Assembly: GCA_943788755.1 (NCBI GenBank)
Contig: CALSRM010000002.1
Coordinates: 217,505 to 281,504, forward strand
Direction of reading: 5' to 3'
Length of the DNA stretch: 64,000 bases
Origin: an uncultured Flavobacteriales bacterium
GTDB taxonomy: Bacteria; Bacteroidota; Bacteroidia; Flavobacteriales_D; Parvicellaceae
The notes under the pieces are model-generated. The model saw only the letters and a program-made list of their open reading frames with translations. It was not told the origin of the DNA and ran no database searches. Shown here in pieces: positions 1-8,944 of the stretch. The position numbers and the translations under genes are program-made. Position 1 is the first letter of the stretch; each line of letters opens with the position of its first letter.

Positions 1-270
1 TTAAAAAGTCGATTTAATATAATTGGTGATATAAGAGGTTCGGGGTTATTTATTGGAGTAGAAATAGTTAAAGAAAATTCTAACGAACCCAATAAAGCTT
101 TGGCTCAGCACATCAAAAATGAATTGAGAAATGCCAATATTTTGATAAGTACAGATGGGCCTTTCGATAACGTGCTTAAGTCTAAACCTCCTTTGTGTTT
201 TTCTAAAGAGAATGCCAAAGAGGTGGTTGATTGTTTGGAGAGGGTATTAGTAATAGCTAATAGCTATTGA
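1..270 (+). CDS. Class-III aminotransferase-fold enzyme, C-terminal end (partial)
   Basis: The window opens inside this gene; 89 codons remain before TGA. The visible part reads GDIRGSGLFIGVEIV near the start and STDGPFDNVLKSKPP further on, the usual C-terminal domain of PLP-dependent class-III aminotransferases. The STDGP...NVLK.KPP wording most resembles the ethanolamine-phosphate phospho-lyase / alanine-glyoxylate aminotransferase 2-like subgroup (family knowledge). The PLP lysine lies outside the window, so activity cannot be judged. The fold assignment is firm; the substrate is inference. Confidence 0.8.
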   Translation, partial: LKSRFNIIGDIRGSGLFIGVEIVKENSNEPNKALAQHIKNELRNANILISTDGPFDNVLKSKPPLCFSKENAKEVVDCLERVLVIANSY

Positions 271-311
271 AAGAGATTTGATCTATTCGCTATTACGAAA
301 GTTTGCCTACT

Positions 312-397
312 GCTAGCGCGAGCGTCACGCCCGTGAAACATCAACTATTGTTTTATTTGACTTTTTGCTATGGCACGAGCTAGAAGCTCGCGCTAGC
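312..397. repeat. REP-like palindromic repeat, copy 1
   Basis: A left arm beginning GCTAGCGCGAGC (312) is answered by a right arm ending GAAGCTCGCGCTAGC (397); the arms are inverted repeats about 36 bp apart, the spacer being T-rich. A related element lies at 4420-4555. Such elements in Bacteroidota are often dispersed REP/MITE-like sequences mobilised by a RAYT-type transposase (inference; no transposase is present in the window). Confidence 0.6.
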
Positions 398-419
398 AAT
401 GGAAGTGCAACGGGACAGG

Positions 420-463
420 GAATCTTAGTACGTGTTTGTCTAAGATTCCTTGTCTGCGCAAGG
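420..463 (+). other. Twin hairpin block, copy 1
   Basis: AATCTTAG (421-428) pairs with CTAAGATT (440-447), and immediately after it CCTTG (448-452) pairs with CAAGG (459-463). The same pair of hairpins with different loop sequence is at 4562-4604. It lies upstream of both promoter candidates, so it would not be in their 5' UTR; the role is unknown. Confidence 0.5.
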
Positions 464-519
464 AGTTTAAAAGGACAAGTGTATCGGTAAATCTTGTAGG
501 TAATATGTTGTCATTGTCA

Positions 520-545
520 GGCAACCTTTGTCGTATATTTTCGTC
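520..545 (+). promoter_or_regulatory. ECF-sigma-type promoter candidate, copy 1
   Basis: GGCAAC (520-525) is followed by CGTC (542-545), start to start 22 bp. These resemble the -35 (AAC) and -10 (CGTC) elements of ECF sigma factor promoters (family knowledge). The second T9SS gene has the same pair with exactly the same spacing at 658-683 of the 4-kb region (4658-4683), while the spacer sequence between the elements differs. The downstream gene starts at 665. Confidence 0.5.
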
Positions 546-614
546 TTATTATTAGATTAAAAATAAAGAGATAGCAAACCGTTTATTATGTTCTTTTTAT
601 ATGAAATTTTTTTG

Positions 615-622
615 TATATTTG
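615..622 (+). promoter_or_regulatory. TAnnTTTG promoter candidate
   Basis: TATATTTG matches the Bacteroidota -7 consensus TAnnTTTG. It lies 42 bp before the ATG at 665. No clear TTG -33 element is seen at the usual spacing. The same octamer precedes the paralogue at 4749-4756. Confidence 0.5.
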
Positions 623-664
623 ATTGCTATTGATTATTTTAACAACGGCTTAATGTTCAGTATT

Positions 665-3600
665 ATGAAAAAAATCACTGTCTTATTTATATTTTCTCTA
701 TCTCTTTTGTTCTCAACTAGCATTTTTGCTCAGCCTGGAACAGAATTAATTAATCATGATTTTGAGGCTTCAGATGATGGCTGGACTGCTGGTGGAAGTA
801 AAAGCGGTATGGTTTTTAACAGAATCAGTGACCCCTTTGGTGTTGGTTCTAATTGTTGGTCCACTAATCCCTTTAACAATTATAACAAAAAAGATGGTGC
901 ATATTGTACTTCAGGTGCAGTGGATATGACTTATTTTACATCTATGACTTTTAGTGTTGACTTGAGGTATGAAACAGAAGCAAATTATGACGGTATGAAT
1001 ATCTATTACTCTACAGATGATTTTGCCACTATGACATTGCTAGGTGCTGTTGGGTCTGGAACAAATTGGTTCAATAGTACCAATACTATTGATGGTATTA
1101 GAGATAGATATAGGAATAATACTCCTGCAATCTCATCTGATCCCTCTGGGTGGAGTGGAGATAATAGTGCGTGGCAGACAGCTACCATTCCTATTCCTGT
1201 GGCGCTAGAGGCCCAGCCAAGTGTTAAGTTTCGTGTTTACTTTGGTGCTGATAATTCTGTTCATTATGATGGTGTTGCTTTTGATAATGTAAATATAACA
1301 GGTACATATACAAGCCCTTGTGCAGCCCCTTCGAGTCCGCTGTCTTCGTCAATTACAACTACCACTGCAACAATTTCATGGACAGCCGCTTCACCAGCGC
1401 CAAGTACAGGTTATGATTACTATTATACAACTTCGGCTACCCTCCCAGATGTTCTAACCACACCATCAGGTTCTACTGACGCATCCACATTTAGTGGCGC
1501 CGCTTCGAGCTTAACACCGGGTTTGACTTATAATTTTTATGTAAGATCAAATTGCGGTTCATCATTGTATTCTGATTGGGTCGCTGGAACTGCTTTTGCA
1601 ACTACACCTCTCGTTCCTACAATTACTTCTTTTACTCCCTCAAATGGCTGTGTTAATGAAACGGTTGTTGTGATTACAGGCACTAATTTAGGTGGAACTT
1701 CGGCTGTTACTATAGGTGCCACTGCTGTTGCTTCTTATACCGTTGACAGTGGTACTCAAATTAGTGCAACTGTAGGTACGGGTACCACAGGAGTTATATC
1801 GGTTACGAATAGTGCGGGTTCTGCTTCGAGTACTGGTTCATTTACGTTTAACGGGAATGCTACTATTACTACTCAGCCAGCCACTGCTCTGGAAATTCTT
1901 ACGGGTAATTCAGACGACATAACCGTTGTTTCTGGAAATGCATCAAGCTATCAATGGCAGTATAGTGCTAATGGAACATCAGGTTGGTCTGATGTTGTTG
2001 ATGCTACACCAACCAATGTTGCGTATGCAGGTTCAACCACTGCTACTTTAACAATAACAACTAGTACTTCTATTTCCGCTGGTACTGCTTATTACAGGTG
2101 CGTTTTATCTTGCGGTAGTGTTGCTACGAATAATGCAGTTGTTACGTTTGTTCAGTATTGTGATATCTCATCCAGCATTGACGACGCGTGGATTAATGGT
2201 GTTACATTTAATACGATTTCTAATCTTAGTACTGGGCTAACTGCAGGTGGTTATGAGGATTATTCAGCTACTCAGCAAACAGATTTGCTTAGAGGGGAAA
2301 CTTATAACTTAGATGTGAAAATTAATACACAAGGAGCTTGGACTTTTTATCAAACAGTTTGGATTGATTGGAATCAAGATGGCGATTTTGTTGATGCTGG
2401 TGAAGAGTATGATTTGGGTACTGCTTACAATGTTACCAACGGTTCAAGTGCAGAGTGTCCCCTAGCTATTACTGTTCCTACAGATGCTGAAACAGGGTTT
2501 ATTAAAATGAGGATTATGTCTAACTTTAGTTCAAGTGGTGCTTCTTGTACTAGTTTTACTTATGGAGAGGTTGAAGATTATGGCTTAAACATTGATTACG
2601 TATATAATTGGGCGGGCACATTAAGCACGGCATGGGAACTCAAGGATAATTGGACCTATGGAGCTTCTCCAACTTCAGATAAAAGTATTATAGTGCCAGA
2701 TGTTACAAATCAGCCTGTAATAACAACTGATGTTACCATAACCGATCTTACGATTGATGCATCAGCAGATCTTACAATATCTTCAAATTTCTTAACTGTT
2801 ACAGGCGCTACAGATATTAATGGCACGATGAATATTGGTAATGGAACGGTGAATGCAGATGGAGTTTTTGATGCAACAACCGGCACCATTGATATGACTA
2901 ATGCTAATGCTAATCTTGTGTTAAGTTCAACAGTAACCTCTTTAGGAACACTAGATGATGCTGAGGGAACAGTCACTTATGATGGAGGGGTGCAAAGTGT
3001 TTTATCTGATACATATAACAATTTATCTATTGCAACTGCCGGCACAAAAAGTGCCGCTAATGATATAATTGTTAATGGAAATTTAACAACTGCTGCAACC
3101 GCTACTTGCGTATTAGATCTTGGTGTATGGGATTTAAATGTTGGTGGAGACCTTACTGTTGGTGCTACCGATGGGTTGGATTTGACTTCTGGTAATACTC
3201 TGTTAACATTGGATGGAACAGCGAATCAAACAATTACCCATGCAGGTTCAACTGGATCTGAATTACGTTTTGTTAAATTAGACAAAACATCTGGTGACGT
3301 TATTTTAGCTTCAGTTCTTGAAATTGACGCGACTTTAACCCTAACGTCTGGTCATATTGATGCTAGTTCATTCGATTTACAAATTGCTTCTGCAGGAACA
3401 GTTTCAGGAGGTAGTGATGCGTCTCATGTTAAAGGAACAATAGTCAAAACCACCGCATCAACTACAAAATTCACCTTCCCGCTTGGCGATGGAACGTACT
3501 ATAAGTCAATTGCTATTACACCTTCCTCGGGAACCTCTAATGTTTGGACAGCTCAATATAATAATACAGTTCATCCTACAGCAGGCGACCAAAGTAGTGG

Positions 3601-4330
3601 TTTAGATGCATCTGGAACCAATGGAACTCCAACATCTGGTGATATAGATCATATTAGCACATATGAATGGTGGGATATAGACAACGGTGGTACTGGTGAG
3701 ACTGCAATAATTGAAATGGCATGGGTATCGCAAAATGAAGTCTCGGTCTATGCTGATTTAAGGATTGCACATTTTGATGGAACAGATTGGGATAAAATTC
3801 CCAACAATGCCCCTTCAGGGACTAATACAGCAGGTACATTGACTTCTTCTTCTGCGGTAAGCACTTTCAGCCCTTTTACTTTAGGAAGTAGTTCATCCAC
3901 AAATGTTTTACCGATAGAGCTGGTATCTTTTTCGGGTGAGAAAAAGGACAATAGAAACATATTGAATTGGACAACTGCAAGTGAAATAAACAATGCATTT
4001 TTCACAGTAGAGAAATCTTATAATGGCTTTGATTTTGAATGGGTTGGAAGGCAAGAAGGAACATCTCCTTCTACGCAAATAGTAAATTATAGCTTAACTG
4101 ATTACAATATTCTAGAAACAATAAACTATTATCGTTTAAAACAAACCGATTTTGATGGAAAATTTGAATACTCAAGTACAATTAGTATAGACAATAGAGT
4201 TGATGATTCATTCAAAGAAATAATAGGCAGAACAAACCTTTTAGGACAAGAAGTTGATGAATTTTATAACGGAATTGTAATTGTTCGTTATAAAGATGGT
4301 ACTTCCCAAAAGTTCTATCAGTTTAAGTAA
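665..4330 (+). CDS. Large multidomain T9SS surface protein (FN3/IPT/GEVED)
   Basis: A 1221-residue secreted protein. The ATG at 665 is preferred to an upstream TTG at 620 because it starts directly at a classic signal peptide (MKKITVLFIFS...FAQ). Domains in approximate residue order: jelly-roll-like domain 25-215; fibronectin type III 217-315; IPT/TIG 317-395; Ig-like 398-495; GEVED-type domain 497-645 (WIDWNQDGDF, GEVEDYG); repetitive beta-helix-like region 648-912; beta-rich region with the LPIELVSFSG...LNWTTASE motif found in many T9SS proteins; and a C-terminal T9SS sorting domain ending in a basic KFYQFK. It is probably exported through the Sec system and T9SS and attached to or released from the cell surface, for example as an adhesin. 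The exact ligand is unknown. It is the intact member of a tandem pair. Confidence 0.85.
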   Translation: MKKITVLFIFSLSLLFSTSIFAQPGTELINHDFEASDDGWTAGGSKSGMVFNRISDPFGVGSNCWSTNPFNNYNKKDGAYCTSGAVDMTYFTSMTFSVDLRYETEANYDGMNIYYSTDDFATMTLLGAVGSGTNWFNSTNTIDGIRDRYRNNTPAISSDPSGWSGDNSAWQTATIPIPVALEAQPSVKFRVYFGADNSVHYDGVAFDNVNITGTYTSPCAAPSSPLSSSITTTTATISWTAASPAPSTGYDYYYTTSATLPDVLTTPSGSTDASTFSGAASSLTPGLTYNFYVRSNCGSSLYSDWVAGTAFATTPLVPTITSFTPSNGCVNETVVVITGTNLGGTSAVTIGATAVASYTVDSGTQISATVGTGTTGVISVTNSAGSASSTGSFTFNGNATITTQPATALEILTGNSDDITVVSGNASSYQWQYSANGTSGWSDVVDATPTNVAYAGSTTATLTITTSTSISAGTAYYRCVLSCGSVATNNAVVTFVQYCDISSSIDDAWINGVTFNTISNLSTGLTAGGYEDYSATQQTDLLRGETYNLDVKINTQGAWTFYQTVWIDWNQDGDFVDAGEEYDLGTAYNVTNGSSAECPLAITVPTDAETGFIKMRIMSNFSSSGASCTSFTYGEVEDYGLNIDYVYNWAGTLSTAWELKDNWTYGASPTSDKSIIVPDVTNQPVITTDVTITDLTIDASADLTISSNFLTVTGATDINGTMNIGNGTVNADGVFDATTGTIDMTNANANLVLSSTVTSLGTLDDAEGTVTYDGGVQSVLSDTYNNLSIATAGTKSAANDIIVNGNLTTAATATCVLDLGVWDLNVGGDLTVGATDGLDLTSGNTLLTLDGTANQTITHAGSTGSELRFVKLDKTSGDVILASVLEIDATLTLTSGHIDASSFDLQIASAGTVSGGSDASHVKGTIVKTTASTTKFTFPLGDGTYYKSIAITPSSGTSNVWTAQYNNTVHPTAGDQSSGLDASGTNGTPTSGDIDHISTYEWWDIDNGGTGETAIIEMAWVSQNEVSVYADLRIAHFDGTDWDKIPNNAPSGTNTAGTLTSSSAVSTFSPFTLGSSSSTNVLPIELVSFSGEKKDNRNILNWTTASEINNAFFTVEKSYNGFDFEWVGRQEGTSPSTQIVNYSLTDYNILETINYYRLKQTDFDGKFEYSSTISIDNRVDDSFKEIIGRTNLLGQEVDEFYNGIVIVRYKDGTSQKFYQFK

Positions 4331-4347
4331 AGATTAAAGCATAGAAA

Positions 4348-4387
4348 AACTGGCTCGGATTATTTGATTTCCGAGCCATTTTTTTTG
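4348..4387 (+). terminator. Intrinsic terminator after first T9SS gene
   Basis: GGCTCGG (4352-4358) pairs with CCGAGCC (4371-4377) and is followed by a T run. The same hairpin, almost identical in sequence, follows the paralogue at 8866-8902. Confidence 0.85.
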
Positions 4388-4419
4388 TCCTGTTTTTTTA
4401 TAGTAATTTAGTTCCCATT

Positions 4420-4555
4420 GCTAGCGCAACCGTCCCTACTGCTAGCGCGAGCTTCACACTCGTGCAACACCCGCTAGCCCCGTGCAACATCCTTGCTACC
4501 TCAACTATTATTTTATTTGACTTTTGCTCGGCACGAGCTAGAAGCTCGCGCTAGC
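4420..4555. repeat. REP-like palindromic repeat, copy 2
   Basis: Contains two left-arm-like GCTAGCGC starts (4420, 4441), an extra degenerate CGCTAGCC (about 4472) and one right arm GGCACGAGC...CTCGCGCTAGC ending at 4555. It is a longer, partly reiterated version of the element at 312-397. Confidence 0.6.
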
Positions 4556-4561
4556 GAATGT

Positions 4562-4604
4562 AATCTTAGTACGTCTGTATCTAAGATTCCTTGTCAGCGC
4601 AAGG
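4562..4604 (+). other. Twin hairpin block, copy 2
   Basis: AATCTTAG (4562-4569) pairs with CTAAGATT (4581-4588), directly followed by CCTTG (4589-4593) pairing with CAAGG (4600-4604). Stems are conserved relative to 421-463 while the loops differ. Confidence 0.5.
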
Positions 4605-4657
4605 AATATAAAAGGCTAAATATAACTGTACCTCATAGATAATAGTTTTCATTGTCA

Positions 4658-4683
4658 GGCAACTTTTACAGTTTATATTCGTC
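4658..4683 (+). promoter_or_regulatory. ECF-sigma-type promoter candidate, copy 2
   Basis: GGCAAC (4658-4663) and CGTC (4680-4683), start to start 22 bp, identical in spacing to the pair at 520-545. The bases before the -35 element (CATTGTCA) are also shared by both copies. Confidence 0.5.
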
Positions 4684-4748
4684 TTTATATCGTAGTTGAG
4701 CAAAAATTACTAGTTCCTTGTTTTCCCTTTTTAGATTAAATAAATGCT

Positions 4749-4756
4749 TATATTTG
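4749..4756 (+). promoter_or_regulatory. TAnnTTTG promoter candidate
   Basis: TATATTTG, 37 bp before the ATG at 4794; the same octamer as at 615-622. Confidence 0.5.
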
Positions 4757-4793
4757 TTCATAAATTGCTAATTAATACTTTAACCTAATCATT

Positions 4794-7700
4794 ATGAATC
4801 TTAAATTCGACCACAAAATACCTAGCTTACTTTTTGTGATGCTGTTATCGTTGTCTTCAGTTAGTTATGGCCAACTATCCTATTCTTGTGATATGGGGAG
4901 TGGAGCTGGTGAGTGTGGAAGAGATTGGGATATCAATGGGTTTGCTGATGGTACCTCATACTCTGGTGGATGTGCCGGTAACGGTCTTTATGATAATGTT
5001 TGGTCAGGCAACACTGCCGTTGAAGCATATTCTGGTGCAGCAATAACAGGGCATACAGGGGGTTCAATTATTTTAGATTTCCAAACTAAGTTGAGAGATT
5101 ACTACTCTCCTTACACAGATAATGCATCCACGCAATGGGGTACATTAAAAGTTTATTGGAAGGCATCTACTCCTTCAGCTGGTGCTCCTGGAACGCAAAT
5201 AGGCTCTGATATTACATCTGCAACAGACTGTCAAGTGCATACGATTAACTTTGATCCTGGTGGTGCAGTAACCAATCTCTATATAATGTTTGTTTACACT
5301 CTTGGTTCCGGTGATAATTGGATAATTTTTGATAATGTAAATCTTACAGAGGTTACATGTGCTGAGCCAACCTTACCAACTTCTTCTTCAATAACTTCTA
5401 CTGAGGCAACAATCTCCTGGACGGCACCTGGTTCGCCTCCAAGCAATGGTTATGATTATTATTATTCTACATCATCTACTACACCAGATAACGCTACTAC
5501 TCCATCAGGTTCTGTTGCGGCTGGAGTGGTCACAGATAACTTATCTGGATTAACTCCAGGTTTTACTTATTATTATTGGGTAAGATCTGATTGTGGAGCA
5601 AGTTCCTATTCGGATTGGGTTTCTGGAGGTACTTTTACATGTGACGCTTTAATTCCTACAGTTACTTCGTTTACCCCCTCAAATGGTTGCGCGGGCTTTA
5701 CCCCTGTTGTGATTACGGGTACCAACTTTGGGGGAACTTCTGCGGTTACCATAGGAGCTACCGCTGTCAGTTCTTACACGGTAGATAGCGATACTCAGAT
5801 TACCGCTACGGTAGGTTCGGGAACTGCAGGTGTTATACAAGTAACCAATTCAGCTGGTTCTGCTTCGAGTTCAGGTTCATTTACGTTTAATAGTGCTGCT
5901 TCTATAACTACCAATCCAGAAGCTACGCTAGATATTGTTGCGGGAAATTCAGATGTTATTTCAGTTGTAGCCTCAAGTGCCTCAAGCTATCAATGGCAAT
6001 TTAGTGAGGATGGAACCACCGGTTGGGGTGATATTGTAGATGGAACACCTGCTAATGTTACATATTCTGGTGCTAATACTGCGAGTTTAACAGTTCAACC
6101 GAATACTTCAGTTGTTGGTTCTACGGGATATTATAAATGTGTTGTACAATGTGGGTCTATATCTTCGGCCAATTCGGCCATTACTTTTGTTCAATATTGT
6201 GATGCAGGTGGAGGAGCTTTGTCGGGTATCACCGGGGTAAGTTTTAGTACATTAGACAATACCTCTGGTAATTCCTTTGTACCTGCTTATACTGATTATT
6301 ATGATGATTATCAAGCTGTTGTGTACAGAGATTCTACCTACGACCTGGATGTTTATGCGGATGCTAATGGTGCATCGTATACAAATTATCAGACAGCCTG
6401 GATCGATTGGGATGGCAATGGTACGTTTGATGTTGATGAAGAATATGATTTAGGTACTGTTACCGGAAGTGGTAGTGCTCAGTCAAGTTTGTGTGCTAAG
6501 TCTATAATAGTTCCTGCTGATGCTATTGAGGGGAATGTTAGAATGCGAGTTTTATCTAGGTATAACACAACAGGTACATCATGCGCTACAGGTATAGATG
6601 GAGAGATAGAAGACTATGCAGTTTTAATTAGATTTCCAAACTTATGGGAAGGTGATGTAAATAATGAATGGGAAGAAAGATCTAATTGGACAGGTGATAT
6701 CTTACCGAGCACCCTTTCTGAAGTTACTATACCAGATGTTACCAATCAACCAGTAATAGCATCAGCTGTTGCAATTGAAAATCTTACAATTGATGCATCT
6801 GCAGATATAACCATTTCTTCAAACTCTTTAACTGTCTCCGGTAGTATAGATAACAACGGTACATTGAATATTGGTAATGGAACAGTAAATGCAGATGGCG
6901 ATTTGGATGCAACAACCGGTACCATTGATATGACTAATGCTAATGCCAATCTTGTTTTAAGTTCTACGGCTACTTCCTTAGGAACGCTAGATGCTGCGGA
7001 GGGAACAGTAACTTACGATGGTGGAACACAAAATGTTTTAGTGGGCACCTACAACAATTTATCCATATCGAATACCGGGGTGAAAACTGCACAAGGTAAT
7101 ATTAATGTGAATGGAAACTTAACAACTGGGGCTACTAATGGCAGTCGATTAGATATGGTGGCTAATCAGTTAAACTTAGGTGGGAGTTTAACGGTGGGTG
7201 CTCAAAATGGTTTGGACTTAACAGATGCTAGTGCATTGCTAACGTTTAATGGAACAGCAGATCAAACCATCACGCATCCAGGTAATGCAACTGTAGCAGG
7301 AGGGTCAACTGTTACAGAGGATTTTGAGTCTGCTACAACTTGGGCGATTAATGATATTTCAGGTCAATGGGATTTTGAAGAAAATGCATCAGTTTCACCT
7401 GGTACAGGCCCCTCTGCAGCCAATGGCGGTAGTTCATATGCCCATTTTGATGCATCGAGTGGTTCCAATGGTCAGACTGCTGACATAGCGAAGACCTTTG
7501 ATTTTTCAGCTTACAATAGTCCACAAATTTCATTCTATTATCATATGTTTGGTGCAACTATGGGCTCTCTTGCGGTTGAGGTAAATACCGGTGGAGGGTG
7601 GACATCACTTTGGTCTATTTCTGGACAGCAGCAAATCGCCGAGGAAACAGCTTGGATTCAAAACACTATTAATCTGGCAGCCTATGCGGGCGAAGCGAGT

Positions 7701-8846
7701 TGTCAAATTAGGTTTTTTGCAACGCGTGGTTCCGACTTTACAGCTGATATAGCTTTAGATGATATCGTAGTTTCTGATTTGGTAGGTGCTATTACCGGTA
7801 ATTTTGAGTTCGTCAATTTAACAGTTAATAATTCTGGAGGTAATATTGTATTGGCTTCTGCTGTGGAGATGGATGGTGCTTTAACTTTAACGTCTGGAGA
7901 TATAGATGCTAGTTCATTTGACTTAACACTTACTGCTGGTGCAACATCTTCAGTTGGTAGTGATGCTTCGCACGTTATTGGAACGATGGTAAAAACCACT
8001 GCAGCAACTCAGAATTCACTTTTCCTCTTGGCGATGGAACCAGTATAAAGCAATTACAATTACACCTTCTTCGGGAAGCTCTACTGTTTGGACAGCTGAA
8101 TACTTTATACAAGCATCTACGCCATGCGACAGACTTTAGATGCATCTGCAATGCAGGTGATTTAGATCATGTAAGTACATATGAATATTGGGATTTAGAC
8201 AGACAGTGGATCTGCAAATGCAATAATTGCAATTCCATGGGTAGCGCAAAATGCAGTCTAGCCTATGCTGATTTAAGACTTGCGCATTTTGATGGAACAG
8301 ATTGGGATTTGATTGCAACTGCACCTGTCAGGGGATTAATACAGCAGGGTAATTACTTCTTCTTCTGCGGTATGAGCACTTTCAGCCCTTTTACTTTAGG
8401 AAGTAGTTCATCCACAAATGTTTTACCGATAGAGCTGGTATCTTTTTCTGGTGAGAAAAAGGACAACAGAAACATATTGAATTGGACAACTGCAAGTGAA
8501 ATAAACAATGCATTTTTCACAGTAGAGAAATCTTATAATGGCTTTGATTTTGAATGGGTTGGAAGGCAAGAAGGAACATCTCCTTCTACGCAAATTGTAA
8601 ATTACAGTTTGACTGATTACAATATTCTAGAAACAATAAACTATTATCGTTTAAAACAAACCGATTTTGATGGAAAATTTGAATACTCAAGACACATTAG
8701 TATAGACAATAGAGTTGATGATTCATTCAAAGAAATAATAGGCAGAACAAATCTTTTAGGGACAAGAAGTTGATGAATTTTATAACGGAATTGTAATTGT
8801 TCGTTACAAAGACGGAACTTCCCAAAAGTTCTATCAGTTTAAGTAA
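4794..8846 (+). pseudogene. Second large T9SS surface protein, frameshifted in its 3' part
   Basis: Paralogue of the gene at 665-4330 with the same order of signal peptide (ends SYGQ), N-terminal jelly-roll, FN3, IPT/TIG, Ig-like, GEVED and beta-helix-like regions. It has an additional jelly-roll/MAM-like domain encoded at about 7282-7790 that the first copy lacks. The first frame stays open from 4794 to 8048, but comparison with the paralogue shows a one-base loss near 8008-8014 and several more indels up to about 8380; a segment at 8237-8773 restores the C-terminal frame, and an extra G in a GGG run at 8759-8761 breaks it again just before the sorting domain, which would end with TAA at 8844-8846. 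As written it would make a 1084-residue protein without a sorting signal. Either a real decayed gene or local sequence errors. Confidence 0.8.
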
Positions 8847-8865
8847 AGATTAAAGCATAGAAAAA

Positions 8866-8902
8866 CTGGCTCGGATTATTTGATTTCCGAGCCATTTTTT
8901 TT
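8866..8902 (+). terminator. Intrinsic terminator after second T9SS gene
   Basis: GGCTCGG (8868-8874) pairs with CCGAGCC (8887-8893), followed by a T run. A near-identical duplicate of the terminator at 4348-4387. Confidence 0.85.
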
Positions 8903-8944
8903 GTCCTGTTTTTTATAGTAATTTAGTTCAAGAATTTTACCGTT

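Larger units (their letters stand above)
271..664. other. 394-bp intergenic regulatory region
   Basis: No gene is seen. In order it holds a palindromic repeat (312-397), two abutting hairpins (420-463), an ECF-type promoter candidate (520-545) and a TAnnTTTG promoter candidate (615-622). The same series is found upstream of the second T9SS gene at 4420-4756, so the block was duplicated together with the gene. Confidence 0.75.
4388..4793. other. Intergenic regulatory region, second copy
   Basis: No gene is seen in these 406 bp. It repeats the order found at 271-664: palindromic repeat, twin hairpins, ECF-type promoter candidate and TATATTTG box. Confidence 0.7.

Noticed and set aside
620-664. 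TTG start 15 codons upstream of the first T9SS gene
   Set aside because: The ATG at 665 directly opens a standard signal peptide, and 620 overlaps the promoter box.
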